A stretch of DNA of 21,822 nucleotides from an uncultured Erysipelotrichaceae bacterium (GCA_902782955.1 CACZPD010000189.1:1-21822), one strand, 5' to 3'. Counted from the stretch's first letter, positions 7,639 through 15,505 are shown. Notes: generated by a model from the letters alone, not told the origin. Numbers and translations are program-made.

Positions 7639-8193
7639 TTACAATATTTCCAGCATTTTCAGGGCGAAAACGCTGTGGCTTTTCTCATCAAGATGGACGC
7701 CGTCCGCACCGACCGCAAGACCCCAATGTGCGGCATCCGCAAACAGGATGCCGTTTTTTTCCGCGATATCCGCATATACTTCCGATAGAAGTACGGACTG
7801 CCGGATCGCCTCTCCGCCGGCACCCCAGGAACCTCTTTCCACGGGTACAGGGGCTGTGAGGATCAGCGTATTTCCCGGATCCTTTTTCAGAACTTTGATC
7901 AGGACATCCATTTTTCTGCCGCACACCGCAGCCGGGATCCCGCCGATCACATCATTCGTCCCCAGCATGATGATCACGGTACAGGGGGAATATCCCGATA
8001 CCTTTTCTGCGATTTCGGCAGATTCCGATCCGCCCGGAATCATTCTCCCGTTGATCCCGTCATCGATCACGCGGAAACCTTCTTTTCCGATCAGGCTTGT
8101 CCAGCGCACTCCGGCAGGATAACGTCCGCAGTAACTGCTGCTGCCCGTATATCCCCATGTATTGGAATCACCGATGCAGAATACCGTTTTCAT
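7639..8193 (-). CDS. SGNH/GDSL-family hydrolase
   Basis: A 184-residue single-domain SGNH hydrolase, an esterase/lipase-type enzyme that removes acyl or acetyl groups. All four blocks are visible: GDSN with the nucleophile Ser10, NGR with Gly49, GTND with Asn80, and DGVH with Asp164 and His167. It has no signal peptide, so it is probably cytoplasmic. The start ATG overlaps the stop of the PHP gene as ATGA, so translation is coupled. The substrate cannot be told; with uxuA nearby, deacetylation of plant-derived sugars is one guess. Confidence 0.88.
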   Translation of the reverse strand: MKTVFCIGDSNTWGYTGSSSYCGRYPAGVRWTSLIGKEGFRVIDDGINGRMIPGGSESAEIAEKVSGYSPCTVIIMLGTNDVIGGIPAAVCGRKMDVLIKVLKKDPGNTLILTAPVPVERGSWGAGGEAIRQSVLLSEVYADIAEKNGILFADAAHWGLAVGADGVHLDEKSHSVFALKMLEIL

Positions 8194-9035
8194 TCCTGCT
8201 GTTCCGGCCGGAGCGATTCATAGAACGAGAACGGGACGCAGAGGGTTCCCCTGCCGTTTCCCAGATCGATATCCGGTTTGGCCTTTCCGTGAAAGTCTGA
8301 CCCGCCGCTTTGTTTGAGACCGAAGCGCTGTGCCAGTTCTATTGCTTTCTCAGTGGTCTTTTCGTCAAACATGGAATACCTGGTTTCGATCGCATCGAGA
8401 CCGGCCTCCTTTGCCAGAGGAAGAAACTCAGTCAGTCCGCTGTATGTCAGGTTCAGAAACGGATGCGCGAGGATGGCAGCCGCCCCGTACATTTTGATAA
8501 ACCGGATCGTCGCGAGCGCGCCAAGCCGTTTTGCCGGCACATAGAATCCTGCGCCTTCTTTCAGCACTGTATCAAACGCTTCCTTCACACTGCTGACATA
8601 GCCCTTCGCAAGCAGGACTCTGGCAACATGTGCACGGTTGAAATCCTCAGCGTCGGTCAGCGCGGCAGCTTCCTCATATGTGATGTCATATCCGGCAGCG
8701 CGGAAATTATTGATCATTTTCGTATTGCTCGTCTGTTTCGCAATATGCGCCAGTTCCAGATAGTCTTCTACTTCCGGCCATGTTTCTTCCGCAAAAAACA
8801 GACCGACGATGTGCAGTTCCGTTCCTTCGTAGTCTGTCGTGAATTCACATCCGGGAACCGTGATCACATGATAATTCCTGCCCGCTTCCATAAATTCAGA
8901 CAGGCCTTTGGATGTATTGTGATCGGTCAGCGCAACAGCTGAAAGACCCTTTTCCGCCGCGTAGCTGACAAGTTCTGTCGGCGTAAAAGTTCCATCCGAA
9001 AAAGTCGAATGCGTATGCAGATCACAGATTTTCAT
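8190..9035 (-). CDS. PHP-domain phosphoesterase
   Basis: A 281-residue PHP-fold metal phosphoesterase. Metal-binding motifs run in order: DLHTHSTFSDG (His7, His9, Asp14), LTDHNT (Asp38, His39), PGCEF (Glu64), ELHIVGLF (His75), AILAHPF and GSDFHG. The family includes the nucleoside 3',5'-bisphosphate phosphatase/RNase AM group (YciV-like), which is the most likely role, though other phosphoesters are possible. The reading frame stays open back to 9209, but the AGAAAGGA site and the conserved N-terminus put the start at the ATG at 9035. It lies downstream of uxuA behind a palindromic AT-rich region that may hold its own promoter, and it is coupled to the SGNH gene. Confidence 0.88.
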   Translation of the reverse strand: MKICDLHTHSTFSDGTFTPTELVSYAAEKGLSAVALTDHNTSKGLSEFMEAGRNYHVITVPGCEFTTDYEGTELHIVGLFFAEETWPEVEDYLELAHIAKQTSNTKMINNFRAAGYDITYEEAAALTDAEDFNRAHVARVLLAKGYVSSVKEAFDTVLKEGAGFYVPAKRLGALATIRFIKMYGAAAILAHPFLNLTYSGLTEFLPLAKEAGLDAIETRYSMFDEKTTEKAIELAQRFGLKQSGGSDFHGKAKPDIDLGNGRGTLCVPFSFYESLRPEQQE

Positions 9036-9073
9036 AGCCTGTCCTTTCTGGCTGCCGGTCTTAAGCATAACAA

Positions 9074-9115
9074 AAACCGGTTTCTTATATATATTATATA
9101 TTAAGGAACCGGTTC
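9074..9115. promoter_or_regulatory. Twin AACCGGTT palindromes forming a long AT-rich inverted repeat
   Basis: AAACCGGTTT (9074-9083) and GAACCGGTTC (9106-9115) are each palindromic and together flank an AT-only core. The whole unit can fold into a hairpin of about 17 pairs with one G-T pair and one bulge. Read on the minus strand after uxuA it ends in GGTTTTTG, so it can act as a terminator. The two palindromes are centred 32 bases apart, close to three helical turns, and match the AANCGNTT core of LacI-type operators. Confidence 0.5.
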
Positions 9116-9126
9116 TTCGGCGACAA
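9098..9126 (-). promoter_or_regulatory. Likely promoter of the PHP-SGNH pair
   Basis: On the minus strand TTGTCG (9121-9126) and TAATAT (9098-9103) are spaced by 17 bases; an overlapping TATAAT lies at 9093-9098. The palindrome GAACCGGTTC (9106-9115) lies inside the spacer, where a repressor would block polymerase. Confidence 0.45.
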
Positions 9127-9132
9127 TCTGTT

Positions 9133-10209
9133 TCAGATGCCGCGTTTCTTTGCCTTATCGATTGCCTCCCAGAGACCGTTGATATAGGCCGCTCCAAGTG
9201 CCCTGTCATAAAGACCGTACCCGGGCATTGCTTTTTCTCCCCAGATCATCCGGCCGTGATCAGGCCTGACGGGTCCTTCAAACCCAATGTCATAAAGTGC
9301 TTTCACGATCTCGTACATATCAAAAGTCCCGTCAGAGGAAAGATGCGCGGCTTCTTCAAAATTATCTGCGGAATGAAATTTCAGATTCCGGACATGCGCG
9401 AAATGAATTCTCCCTTTCAGGGAACGGATCATATCAGGCAGATCATTCTTCAGATCCGTCCCGTAGCTTCCGGAACAGAATGTTACGCCGTTATGCACAT
9501 CATCCACTGCTTCCATCAGACGCAGGATATTCTCTTTGCAGGTAATAATGCGCGGGAGTCCGAATACCGGCCATGCAGGGTCATCCGGATGGATCGCCAT
9601 CCTGATGTCATACTCCCGGCATACCGGCATGATCCTTTCCAGAAAATATACAAGATTTCCAAACAGTTTCTCATTATCAATATCCTGATAGAGCGCAAAA
9701 AGCTCTTTTACTTTTGCCATTCTTTCAGGTTCCCATCCCGGCATGACCGTACCGTTCATATCTTCGGCGATCGAAGCGAACATCTTTTCCGGATCAAGCG
9801 CGTCCACCGCTTCCTGCGTATAGGCAAGCACTGTCGATCCATCCGGTCTTTTTCTGGCCAGTTCTGTCCTTGTCCAGTCAAATACCGGCATAAAATTATA
9901 ACAGACGAGGTGTATATCCTCTTTCCCGAGATTTCTCAGGCATTCAATATATGTTTCGATATCCTTTTCTCTTCCGGATGAACCGGTTTTGATGGCATCG
10001 CTCACATTGACGCTTTCAATACCTTCGATTTTCAGACCGGCAGCCTCAACTTCTTCCCGCAGCGCATGGATTTCCTCTCTTGTCCAGAGGTCGCCGGGCT
10101 GTTTATCATAGAGCGTCGTGATCACACCTGCAACGCCGGGGATCTGGCGGATCTGTTCCAGTGTTACCGTATCATAGGACGAGCCGTACCAGCGCAGTGT
10201 CATTTTCAT
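9133..10209 (-). CDS. uxuA: Mannonate dehydratase
   Basis: A 358-residue protein, close to the usual length of Gram-positive UxuA. It converts D-mannonate to 2-keto-3-deoxy-D-gluconate in glucuronate breakdown (EC 4.2.1.8). Recognisable segments are RWYGSSYDTVTLEQIRQIPG at the start, CYNFMPVFDWTRT (about 103-115), AIHPDDPAWPVFGLPRI, CSGSYG, HFAHVRNLKF and RPDHGRMIWGE, which hold the metal-binding His, Cys and Asp residues of the family. The open frame reaches back to 10302, but GAGGAGG before the ATG at 10209 fixes the start. No other uronate gene (uxaC, uxuB, kdgK) is in the window, so the pathway must be completed elsewhere. A promoter overlapped by an inverted repeat lies upstream. Confidence 0.95.
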   Translation of the reverse strand: MKMTLRWYGSSYDTVTLEQIRQIPGVAGVITTLYDKQPGDLWTREEIHALREEVEAAGLKIEGIESVNVSDAIKTGSSGREKDIETYIECLRNLGKEDIHLVCYNFMPVFDWTRTELARKRPDGSTVLAYTQEAVDALDPEKMFASIAEDMNGTVMPGWEPERMAKVKELFALYQDIDNEKLFGNLVYFLERIMPVCREYDIRMAIHPDDPAWPVFGLPRIITCKENILRLMEAVDDVHNGVTFCSGSYGTDLKNDLPDMIRSLKGRIHFAHVRNLKFHSADNFEEAAHLSSDGTFDMYEIVKALYDIGFEGPVRPDHGRMIWGEKAMPGYGLYDRALGAAYINGLWEAIDKAKKRGI

Positions 10210-10286
10210 AAAACGTTCCTCCTCTATATCATGGATCATCATGCTCAGTTTCAAAACCGAACCGGAACCAGTGTATCCCGGTCCTT

Positions 10287-10315
10287 TAAATATATGATAC
10301 ACAAACCTGTGTCAT
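10287..10315 (-). promoter_or_regulatory. uxuA promoter with overlapping operator-like inverted repeat
   Basis: On the minus strand ATGACA (10310-10315) and TATTTA (10287-10292) are spaced by 17 bases. The imperfect inverted repeat TGATACACA-AACC-TGTGTCA (10295-10314) covers the -35 and spacer. This is where a GntR- or LacI-type repressor of uronate genes would be expected; the regulator itself is not in the window. Confidence 0.45.
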
Positions 10316-10412
10316 GATGTAATACAATTAGCTGTTTCTTTTATAAACATTCATAGTATGATTATTCATATATTGTTCCGGCAGGCAATATGGAAAGTGA
10401 GGCATACAGCAT

Positions 10413-11183
10413 ATGAAATCGGATTTCTGGATGATGGCGCCATTCAATGCGTTATTCTGCATTGTATTTATCTTCTTCCTGCTTCTTCTCGCAGGTCTGA
10501 GCATCCTTCTGAAAAACAAGGAAGATCAAACAAAACGCATGATTCTTTCCGGAATATGTCTGATAACATTTATCGGCTTTTTTGTTTACAAATACTGTCT
10601 TTCCATCGATGCGGAATACAATCTCCTGACGGCGGACAGGGAGGGATTCAACTGGTGGAATGAACTTCCCCTGCATTTATGCAATATCAATATGATGCTG
10701 ATACCGGTCGCGGTCCTCAGCAAAAACCGTCCGCTGATGAATTTCTGCTTTTTCGTAGCTCCTCTCGGCGCGTTAATGGCGCTTGCCATGCCGACTGCCG
10801 GATTCAGCGGGTTTTCCCTTCTGCTTCCGCGCATGCTGGGATTCTACGGGACGCATTTCATGATCGTGATCGAAGGCCTGGCAATCGTCACATTCGGCCT
10901 GTACCGTCCGGAATACCGTGATCTGCCCGGGACTTTCCTGGCAGCCGTCGGACTGTCCTTCATGGTCTTTCTCTTCGATACCTTACTGCGTGTCACCGGT
11001 ATTTACACGCGTGCCAACTATTTCTACACATATGAGACAGAAGGCAATGTCCTTCTGAATATATTCCACAGCTGGATACCGGTACCTTTCCTGTATCTCC
11101 TGCCCTGTCTCGCAATTCTGGGCGGATATATGGCACTGATCATGGCAGTATTCAAATTCAGCGGCAGCCGCCGCATAAAATAA
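10413..11183 (+). CDS. YwaF/TMEM164-like integral membrane protein (TIGR02206 type)
   Basis: A 256-residue protein with about seven hydrophobic helices. The segments NELPLHLCNINMM (His88, Cys90) and GFYGTHFMIVIEG (His148), together with length and helix pattern, resemble the YwaF family, whose eukaryotic relative TMEM164 is reported to be a membrane acyltransferase. The bacterial function is unknown. The ATG at 10413 has a GTGAGG site about 10 bases upstream. It is the first gene of a plus-strand run of three, divergent from uxuA with about 200 bases between the starts. The family call is by recognition only. Confidence 0.75.
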   Translation: MKSDFWMMAPFNALFCIVFIFFLLLLAGLSILLKNKEDQTKRMILSGICLITFIGFFVYKYCLSIDAEYNLLTADREGFNWWNELPLHLCNINMMLIPVAVLSKNRPLMNFCFFVAPLGALMALAMPTAGFSGFSLLLPRMLGFYGTHFMIVIEGLAIVTFGLYRPEYRDLPGTFLAAVGLSFMVFLFDTLLRVTGIYTRANYFYTYETEGNVLLNIFHSWIPVPFLYLLPCLAILGGYMALIMAVFKFSGSRRIK

Positions 11184-11185
11184 TC

Positions 11186-11202
11186 CCCGGTGTTTCGCCG
11201 GG
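11186..11202 (+). other. Small intercistronic hairpin next to a ribosome binding site
   Basis: CCCGGTG and CGCCGGG can pair across a TTT loop with one G-T pair. The 3' arm touches the GGAAGGAG ribosome binding site of the 11215 gene. There is no T run, so it is not a terminator; it may tune translation or mRNA stability. Confidence 0.3.
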
Positions 11203-11214
11203 AAGGAGTCGTTT

Positions 11215-11532
11215 ATGATAATCGCTTTTCTCATCTGGACTGTTCTGGCAGTTATATTCCTGTGCATCGGCATTTACTGCAGATCTGCCCGGAAACCGGT
11301 TGGATTCTGGGCAAATTCAAAACCGCCGAAAGTCATGGATGTGCAGAGTTTCAATCTTGAAATGTCCAGGCTCTGGATCGTATATGCGCTGCTGTTTGAA
11401 TGTACCGGCATTCCTTTCCTGTTTTTCAAACAAAACAGCCCTGTATTTATCATTCCAGTCCTGGCCAATGTCTTTCTCGCAATCGGGATCATGGCTGTTT
11501 ACGGCCGGATCGAAAGCAAATATATCAAGTAA
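11215..11532 (+). CDS. Small three-helix membrane protein, unknown function
   Basis: A 105-residue protein with hydrophobic helices at about 2-22, 50-71 and 76-96. Between the first two lies a short loop with the segment KPVGFWANSKPPKVMD, a stretch I associate with uncharacterised small membrane proteins of Firmicutes. The ribosome binding site GGAAGGAG precedes the ATG by about 7 bases. It lies 31 bases after the YwaF-like gene and 47 before the next gene, so it probably shares their mRNA. No function can be given. Confidence 0.75.
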   Translation: MIIAFLIWTVLAVIFLCIGIYCRSARKPVGFWANSKPPKVMDVQSFNLEMSRLWIVYALLFECTGIPFLFFKQNSPVFIIPVLANVFLAIGIMAVYGRIESKYIK

Positions 11533-11579
11533 GCCTGCCGGCACAGACTGTTAAGGGCTTATCGTTTCAGGAGGAATAC

Positions 11580-12011
11580 ATGCGTAAAAAATACGATATC
11601 TCCCATTTCTTTGATGAACCTTACCTGGTCATTGATTTCCTGCCGGAGCAGGTCCCGCCGGAAAGTCCGGGTCTGTTCCCGGACATCGAGCAGTTTTATC
11701 TGGAGCCTGAAAGATATGCCGGATTGCGGGAACAGTTCGCGCATATCCTTCTGAAACTGAACTGCTGCAGCGATTTCATCGTTTTCTATGATTCCGATGA
11801 AACGGGGATCCGCAATGAAGATCCGCAGGCATTGTTCCGGAAAGTCATCTCCAACAGCCGGAATATCAATATCCTGCTCATGCCGGAGAATACACTTATT
11901 TCACTGCACAGGGATGATCTGTGCATGACAGTATTCAGCCCTGAAACAAAACTTCTGAACAGGATCCGGGCTTTGGCCGGGTCCTATGGACTATTCGTCT
12001 GGAAACCATGA
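11580..12011 (+). CDS. Conserved-looking protein of unknown function, 143 residues
   Basis: A soluble protein I do not recognise. It opens with KKYDISHFFDEPYLVIDFLP and continues as mixed alpha/beta, with CCSDFIVFYDSDE in the middle and a C-terminal GLFVWKP. There is no signal peptide or membrane helix. The reading frame is open back to 11400, but CAGGAGG 6 bases before the ATG at 11580 fixes the start. It is the last gene of the three-gene run and is followed by a terminator. Confidence 0.8.
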   Translation: MRKKYDISHFFDEPYLVIDFLPEQVPPESPGLFPDIEQFYLEPERYAGLREQFAHILLKLNCCSDFIVFYDSDETGIRNEDPQALFRKVISNSRNINILLMPENTLISLHRDDLCMTVFSPETKLLNRIRALAGSYGLFVWKP

Positions 12012-12015
12012 TAGG

Positions 12016-12048
12016 ACCATGTTTTGAAAAACACGGTTCTTTTTTATT
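12016..12048 (+). terminator. Rho-independent terminator after the 143-residue protein gene
   Basis: ACCATGTTTT pairs with AAAACACGGT with one mismatch, followed by TCTTTTTTATTT. It begins 5 bases after the stop and overlaps the end of the convergent glucosidase gene. Confidence 0.7.
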
Positions 12049-13723
12049 TCTGCAGAACAACCGCCTGATACGGTTTCAATACTGCTCTGCCTTCACTGAA
12101 TTTCAGGGAATCATAATTATTCAGAAGGACTTCCGCATAATCATACCCTTCAGGCATGCGGAAGGACACTGTCCTCCTGCTGAAATTTCCCATCACGAGC
12201 AGTGTTTTGCCCTGATATGTCCTCGTATAGGCAATGACCTGTCTGTGATCATGCGCGTATTCTTCCGTTTCACCGTAAATCGCTGTCTCATTCGTCTTTT
12301 TGATCTTCAGGAGCTTCTGATAGAATCTGTAAACAGATTTTTCGCTGCCAAGATCCTTTTCTGCATTGATCTTTTTATAGTCCGGATTCATGCACTGCCA
12401 CGGCTCATGTCCCCTGTTGAATCCGCCGTTGACCGAACTGTCCCACTGCATCGGGACACGGGCATGATCCCTTGCCCCGTACCGGATAAAGCGGAATGCC
12501 AGCTGTTTCGGAATATGATACTTGCATAAAAGGTCATAGACAAAATGACTGACAGGATCCTTCATGTCATCAATGCTTCTGAACCTGCAGGCGGTCATGC
12601 CGATCTCCTGCCCCATATAGATGAAAGGTATGCCGAATCCCATGAAAGTCACTGCCGCAAGCATCGTCGCGGCTTCATAGCGGTATTTCCCGGTGTCAAT
12701 GGAAAAGCGGCTGACGCTGCGGGTATTGTCGTGATTTTCAAGAACCAGCGTATTCCAGCCGTCCCGGAAATACGTTTTCTGCGGTTCAAACAATCCTTTT
12801 TTAAACTGCTTCAGATCAAACGGTTTCCAGAAAAACTTCTTTCCGGCGATATTGTCAGCGTCAAGATGCGCGAAATTGAAGATCGTATCAAGTTCGTGAT
12901 TTTCTTCTTTCACATATGCATGCGCGTCTTCATCAGACGGATGGAATGATTCCCCTACTGTATATGTGTCATACAGGGAGAGGGATCTGCTGTACAGTTC
13001 ATTGAGATATTCATGTATATGCGGTCCGTCGACATAGAACGGGGCGCCTTTCTGAAACGACTTTTTCGAATGGTCATCCTGTATGGGATATACTTTGGAA
13101 AACATATTGAATACATCAAACCGGAAGCCGTCAACTCCTTTATCCAGCCAGAAGTTTAGTATATCAATGATCTCATCCCTGACCTTCGGATTGTCCCAGT
13201 TCAGGTCTGCCTGTTCCGGACAGAAAAGATGCAGGTAATACTCATCTGTTTCCCCGATCCTTTCCCATGCACTGCCGGTAAAGGAAGATTCCCAGTTCGA
13301 GGGAGGAAGAAGCTGATCCCCTTCCCGCCTGCCTTTGCGGATGATGTAATAATCACGGTACGGTGAATCCGGCGATTCCAGTGCCTTGCGGAACCACGGA
13401 TGTTCGATGGATGTATGGTTGATGACCATATCCATGATAACCTTCAGATCCCGTTTATGGCATTCTGCCAGAAGTCTGTCAAAATCCTCCATAGTCCCGA
13501 ATTTCACATCGATCGCCTTGTAATCGCTGATATCATACCCGTAATCATAATCCGGGGACTGATACAGCGGTGAAAACCAGATGGCCGTAACACCGAGATC
13601 CTTAATGTAATCCAGTTTTGAAATGATGCCTTCAATATCTCCCCAGCCGTCATTGTTGCTGTCCATGAAACTGAAAGGATAAACCTGATATACCACCGCA
13701 TTCTTATACCATTGTGTCCGCAT
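12044..13723 (-). CDS. GH13 alpha-glucosidase, oligo-1,6-glucosidase type
   Basis: A 559-residue cytoplasmic GH13 enzyme (subfamily 31-like) that hydrolyses alpha-glucosidic links of short oligosaccharides to glucose. It begins with WYKNAVVYQVYPFSFMDSNN. Catalytic residues by motif are the nucleophile Asp203 in DGFRFDVFN, the acid/base Glu258 in TVGESF and Asp332 in LENHDNTRS; His103 in DMVINHT is also conserved. The residue after the nucleophile is Val204, which in this family goes with alpha-1,6 (isomaltose, dextran-type) rather than alpha-1,4 substrates. The ATG follows AGGGAGAAAG. A -10-like TATACT lies at 13753-13758. It is transcribed alone, with terminators on both sides and no transporter next to it. 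Confidence 0.93.
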   Translation of the reverse strand: MRTQWYKNAVVYQVYPFSFMDSNNDGWGDIEGIISKLDYIKDLGVTAIWFSPLYQSPDYDYGYDISDYKAIDVKFGTMEDFDRLLAECHKRDLKVIMDMVINHTSIEHPWFRKALESPDSPYRDYYIIRKGRREGDQLLPPSNWESSFTGSAWERIGETDEYYLHLFCPEQADLNWDNPKVRDEIIDILNFWLDKGVDGFRFDVFNMFSKVYPIQDDHSKKSFQKGAPFYVDGPHIHEYLNELYSRSLSLYDTYTVGESFHPSDEDAHAYVKEENHELDTIFNFAHLDADNIAGKKFFWKPFDLKQFKKGLFEPQKTYFRDGWNTLVLENHDNTRSVSRFSIDTGKYRYEAATMLAAVTFMGFGIPFIYMGQEIGMTACRFRSIDDMKDPVSHFVYDLLCKYHIPKQLAFRFIRYGARDHARVPMQWDSSVNGGFNRGHEPWQCMNPDYKKINAEKDLGSEKSVYRFYQKLLKIKKTNETAIYGETEEYAHDHRQVIAYTRTYQGKTLLVMGNFSRRTVSFRMPEGYDYAEVLLNNYDSLKFSEGRAVLKPYQAVVLQK

Positions 13724-13777
13724 GATCTTTCTCCCTGTTTCTTTTTTTTTACAGTATAAATTATTTCACTCAGATAA

Positions 13778-13806
13778 ATAAAAAAGAATGTGCAGAAACT
13801 GCACAT
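13778..13806 (-). terminator. Rho-independent terminator after the membrane protein gene
   Basis: On the minus strand ATGTGCAG and CTGCACAT form a perfect 8-pair stem with a 3-base loop, followed by TCTTTTTTATTT. It lies between the 187-residue membrane protein gene and the glucosidase gene. Confidence 0.88.
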
Positions 13807-13838
13807 CCCCTTTAAAAATGAAGAACTGCAACAACTCC

Positions 13839-14402
13839 TCAAAAGGATTCGTTGATCTCCCTGCGGAGCCCGAATAAGGTAAAAAGCGTGATAATCGCCG
13901 CAATGATTGCCGCTGCGCCGAGAACCGCCACGATTATGGAAGCCGGTTCTATCGGGATTACACGGAGGGCCAGAAGACCCAGAACAGAAAGCGCAAGGAA
14001 TATGATCATGCTGAACCAGCGCAGGAAGCCGATCGTTCCCGCTCTCCGTGATCCGTAATCCATGGCGATCATTTCCACGATTCCGAGAATCATGAAAATA
14101 CAGAAAGCGGATACCAGGTTGACAGCACTCCTGAAAACAGACAGATCTGTTTCCGGCATCATGATCCCGAGGATCCAGAAAGCACCGGTAAAGATCGCCA
14201 ACACCAGGGAGATCCATTTCAGATATGTCTTCCCGGCGGAGTATTCTCCCAGTTCGTCAATTGCCAGAAAGAACAGGATCCAGCCGACACAATCCGGCAT
14301 GATATTGATCTCAGTGCCTGAAATTGTCAGGTTGATATTCACAAGCGTGAACAGAAAGCCAAATGCTATATACGATATACCTTTTTTAATATTCTGTTTC
14401 AT
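13839..14402 (-). CDS. Multi-helix membrane protein, unknown function
   Basis: A 187-residue very hydrophobic protein with about five or six helices. The start (KKGISYIAFGFLFTLVNINL) is followed by INIMPDCVGWILFFLAIDEL, a segment like those in uncharacterised Firmicutes membrane proteins. The end is basic and charged (RREINESF). The ATG follows AAAGG. A TATAAT (14432-14437) lies about 30 bases upstream of the start on the minus strand. Its mRNA ends at a strong terminator, so it is transcribed alone. No function can be given. Confidence 0.8.
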   Translation of the reverse strand: MKQNIKKGISYIAFGFLFTLVNINLTISGTEINIMPDCVGWILFFLAIDELGEYSAGKTYLKWISLVLAIFTGAFWILGIMMPETDLSVFRSAVNLVSAFCIFMILGIVEMIAMDYGSRRAGTIGFLRWFSMIIFLALSVLGLLALRVIPIEPASIIVAVLGAAAIIAAIITLFTLFGLRREINESF

Positions 14403-14431
14403 AAAAACCTTTCAGAAAATAATACCCGTTT

Positions 14432-14437
14432 ATTATA
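14432..14437 (-). promoter_or_regulatory. Likely -10 element of the multi-helix membrane protein gene
   Basis: A perfect TATAAT on the minus strand lies 29 bases before the start codon. The -35 region is only a T-rich stretch. Confidence 0.4.
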
Positions 14438-14496
14438 TCAGGCATACAGAGATGATAAAATAAAACTGCAGATCAGGCAATATACGGGAGCGGAAA

Positions 14497-14889
14497 ATGA
14501 AAAATAAATGGTTCAACAGACTTATGTCAGTCCTGCTGATGTTCCTTCTGGCCGCGTGTACCGCACAGGGCGGAAGCACCGGTCAGTGGTCACGGATGGG
14601 CAACTATACGGACGGCAATGACAATTATCTTTCCATTACAACAGCGAAGGAAGCTTCAGCTGACGAAAATGAATATGAAGGCTATTATGTCAACGTATTT
14701 CTTGAAGGTGCTTCCTACGGCTGGTTCATTCCGCAGGAAGGCGGTACCCTGCACGGAAACCTGATGCCGGAATTTGAAGAGGAAACATTTATCGTCACGG
14801 TTTCGGAAGAAGGAAAAGACGGACTTCTTCTTACACTGGAAAACGGGAATACCTATCATTTCAAACCGGTCAGTCAGTCGGATCACTAA
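14497..14889 (+). CDS. Small lipoprotein, unknown function
   Basis: A 130-residue exported lipoprotein. The signal peptide has basic residues (KNKWFNR), a hydrophobic core and the lipobox LAAC with Cys21, so the mature protein should be attached to the outer face of the membrane. The mature part is acidic and beta-rich (YEGYYVNVFLEGASYGWFIP). It looks like a small barrel or immunoglobulin-like fold, but I cannot name the family. The ATG follows GGGAGCGG. It is transcribed alone, divergent from the membrane protein gene, and ends at a bidirectional terminator shared with rpiB. Confidence 0.85.
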   Translation: MKNKWFNRLMSVLLMFLLAACTAQGGSTGQWSRMGNYTDGNDNYLSITTAKEASADENEYEGYYVNVFLEGASYGWFIPQEGGTLHGNLMPEFEEETFIVTVSEEGKDGLLLTLENGNTYHFKPVSQSDH

Positions 14890-14938
14890 AAAATCTTTCC
14901 CTTTACAGATGCATTCTGTCAGGGAAAGATCTTTTTTA
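14889..14938. terminator. Bidirectional rho-independent terminator
   Basis: ATCTTTCCCT (14893-14902) pairs with AGGGAAAGAT (14921-14930); an inner ACAG/CTGT pairing extends the stem. T runs follow on both strands. It serves the lipoprotein gene and the convergent rpiB. Confidence 0.85.
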
Positions 14939-15400
14939 TTCTTCGGCCGCTTTCAGATGCTGTGTGGCGTCGATCTCGTTGATCATCGCTACCCGTTCGG
15001 AATGCCTGCCGCCTTCAAATTCGGCATTCAGCCATTCATCCACGATCATCTTTGCCAGTTCAACACCGATCACACGTGCGCCGAATGCGATGATATTCGT
15101 GTTATTGTGCTGCTTGCTGAGTTTTGCGGTATACGGATCGCTGCATACGCATGCCCGGATCCCGTGAACTTTGTTTGCCGCGAGGGAAATCCCGACTCCC
15201 GTTCCGCAGATCAGGACACCGCCGTCCACTTTGCCCTCCGCGACCAGTTTTGCGACTTTGTAGCCGCTGACCGGGTAATTAAACCGGTCCGGTGTATCAG
15301 TGCCGACATTGATCACTTCATGTCCTTTTTCTTTCAGATACTGCATGATTTCATTTTTCATATCGACTGCGACATGATCATTTCCGATTGCCAATTTCAT
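14936..15400 (-). CDS. rpiB: RpiB/LacAB-family sugar-phosphate isomerase, probably ribose-5-phosphate isomerase B
   Basis: A 154-residue enzyme interconverting ribose 5-phosphate and ribulose 5-phosphate. Family residues are visible: GNDHVA (Asp8, His9), NVGTDT, the active-site Cys65 in ICGTGVG, SDPYTAKLSKQHNN with His98, NIIAFGARVIG and GGRHSERV. The open frame extends to 15478, but GGAGG 9 bases before the ATG at 15400 and the conserved N-terminus fix the start. Related LacA/LacB isomerases and allose-6-phosphate isomerases cannot be fully excluded, but no partner subunit is nearby. It has its own promoter and terminator. Confidence 0.9.
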   Translation of the reverse strand: MKLAIGNDHVAVDMKNEIMQYLKEKGHEVINVGTDTPDRFNYPVSGYKVAKLVAEGKVDGGVLICGTGVGISLAANKVHGIRACVCSDPYTAKLSKQHNNTNIIAFGARVIGVELAKMIVDEWLNAEFEGGRHSERVAMINEIDATQHLKAAEE

Positions 15401-15419
15401 ATTCTGTGCCTCCAAGATA

Positions 15420-15447
15420 ATTATATTGATTCTTTTCTCTGCCGCAA
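15420..15447 (-). promoter_or_regulatory. rpiB promoter
   Basis: On the minus strand TTGCGG (15442-15447) and TATAAT (15420-15425) are spaced by 16 bases, 19 bases before the rpiB start codon. Confidence 0.65.
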
Positions 15448-15477
15448 GCAATTCAACTCCATCCTGCCCCGTATTCA

Positions 15478-15501
15478 CAAAAAAACGGAGAGATATCTCC
15501 G
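15478..15501 (-). terminator. Terminator between the cre-controlled gene and rpiB
   Basis: On the minus strand CGGAGA and TCTCCG pair across a 4-base loop, followed by seven T. It begins just after the stop of the 146-residue protein gene. Confidence 0.8.
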
Positions 15502-15505
15502 CTGA

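Noticed and set aside
9256..9981. Open frame of 241 codons on the plus strand
   Set aside because: It is antisense to uxuA, which has clear family motifs throughout; no start signals are present.
11400..11579. Longer N-terminus for the 143-residue protein
   Set aside because: The extension overlaps the preceding gene in another frame and lacks a ribosome binding site, while CAGGAGG precedes the ATG at 11580.
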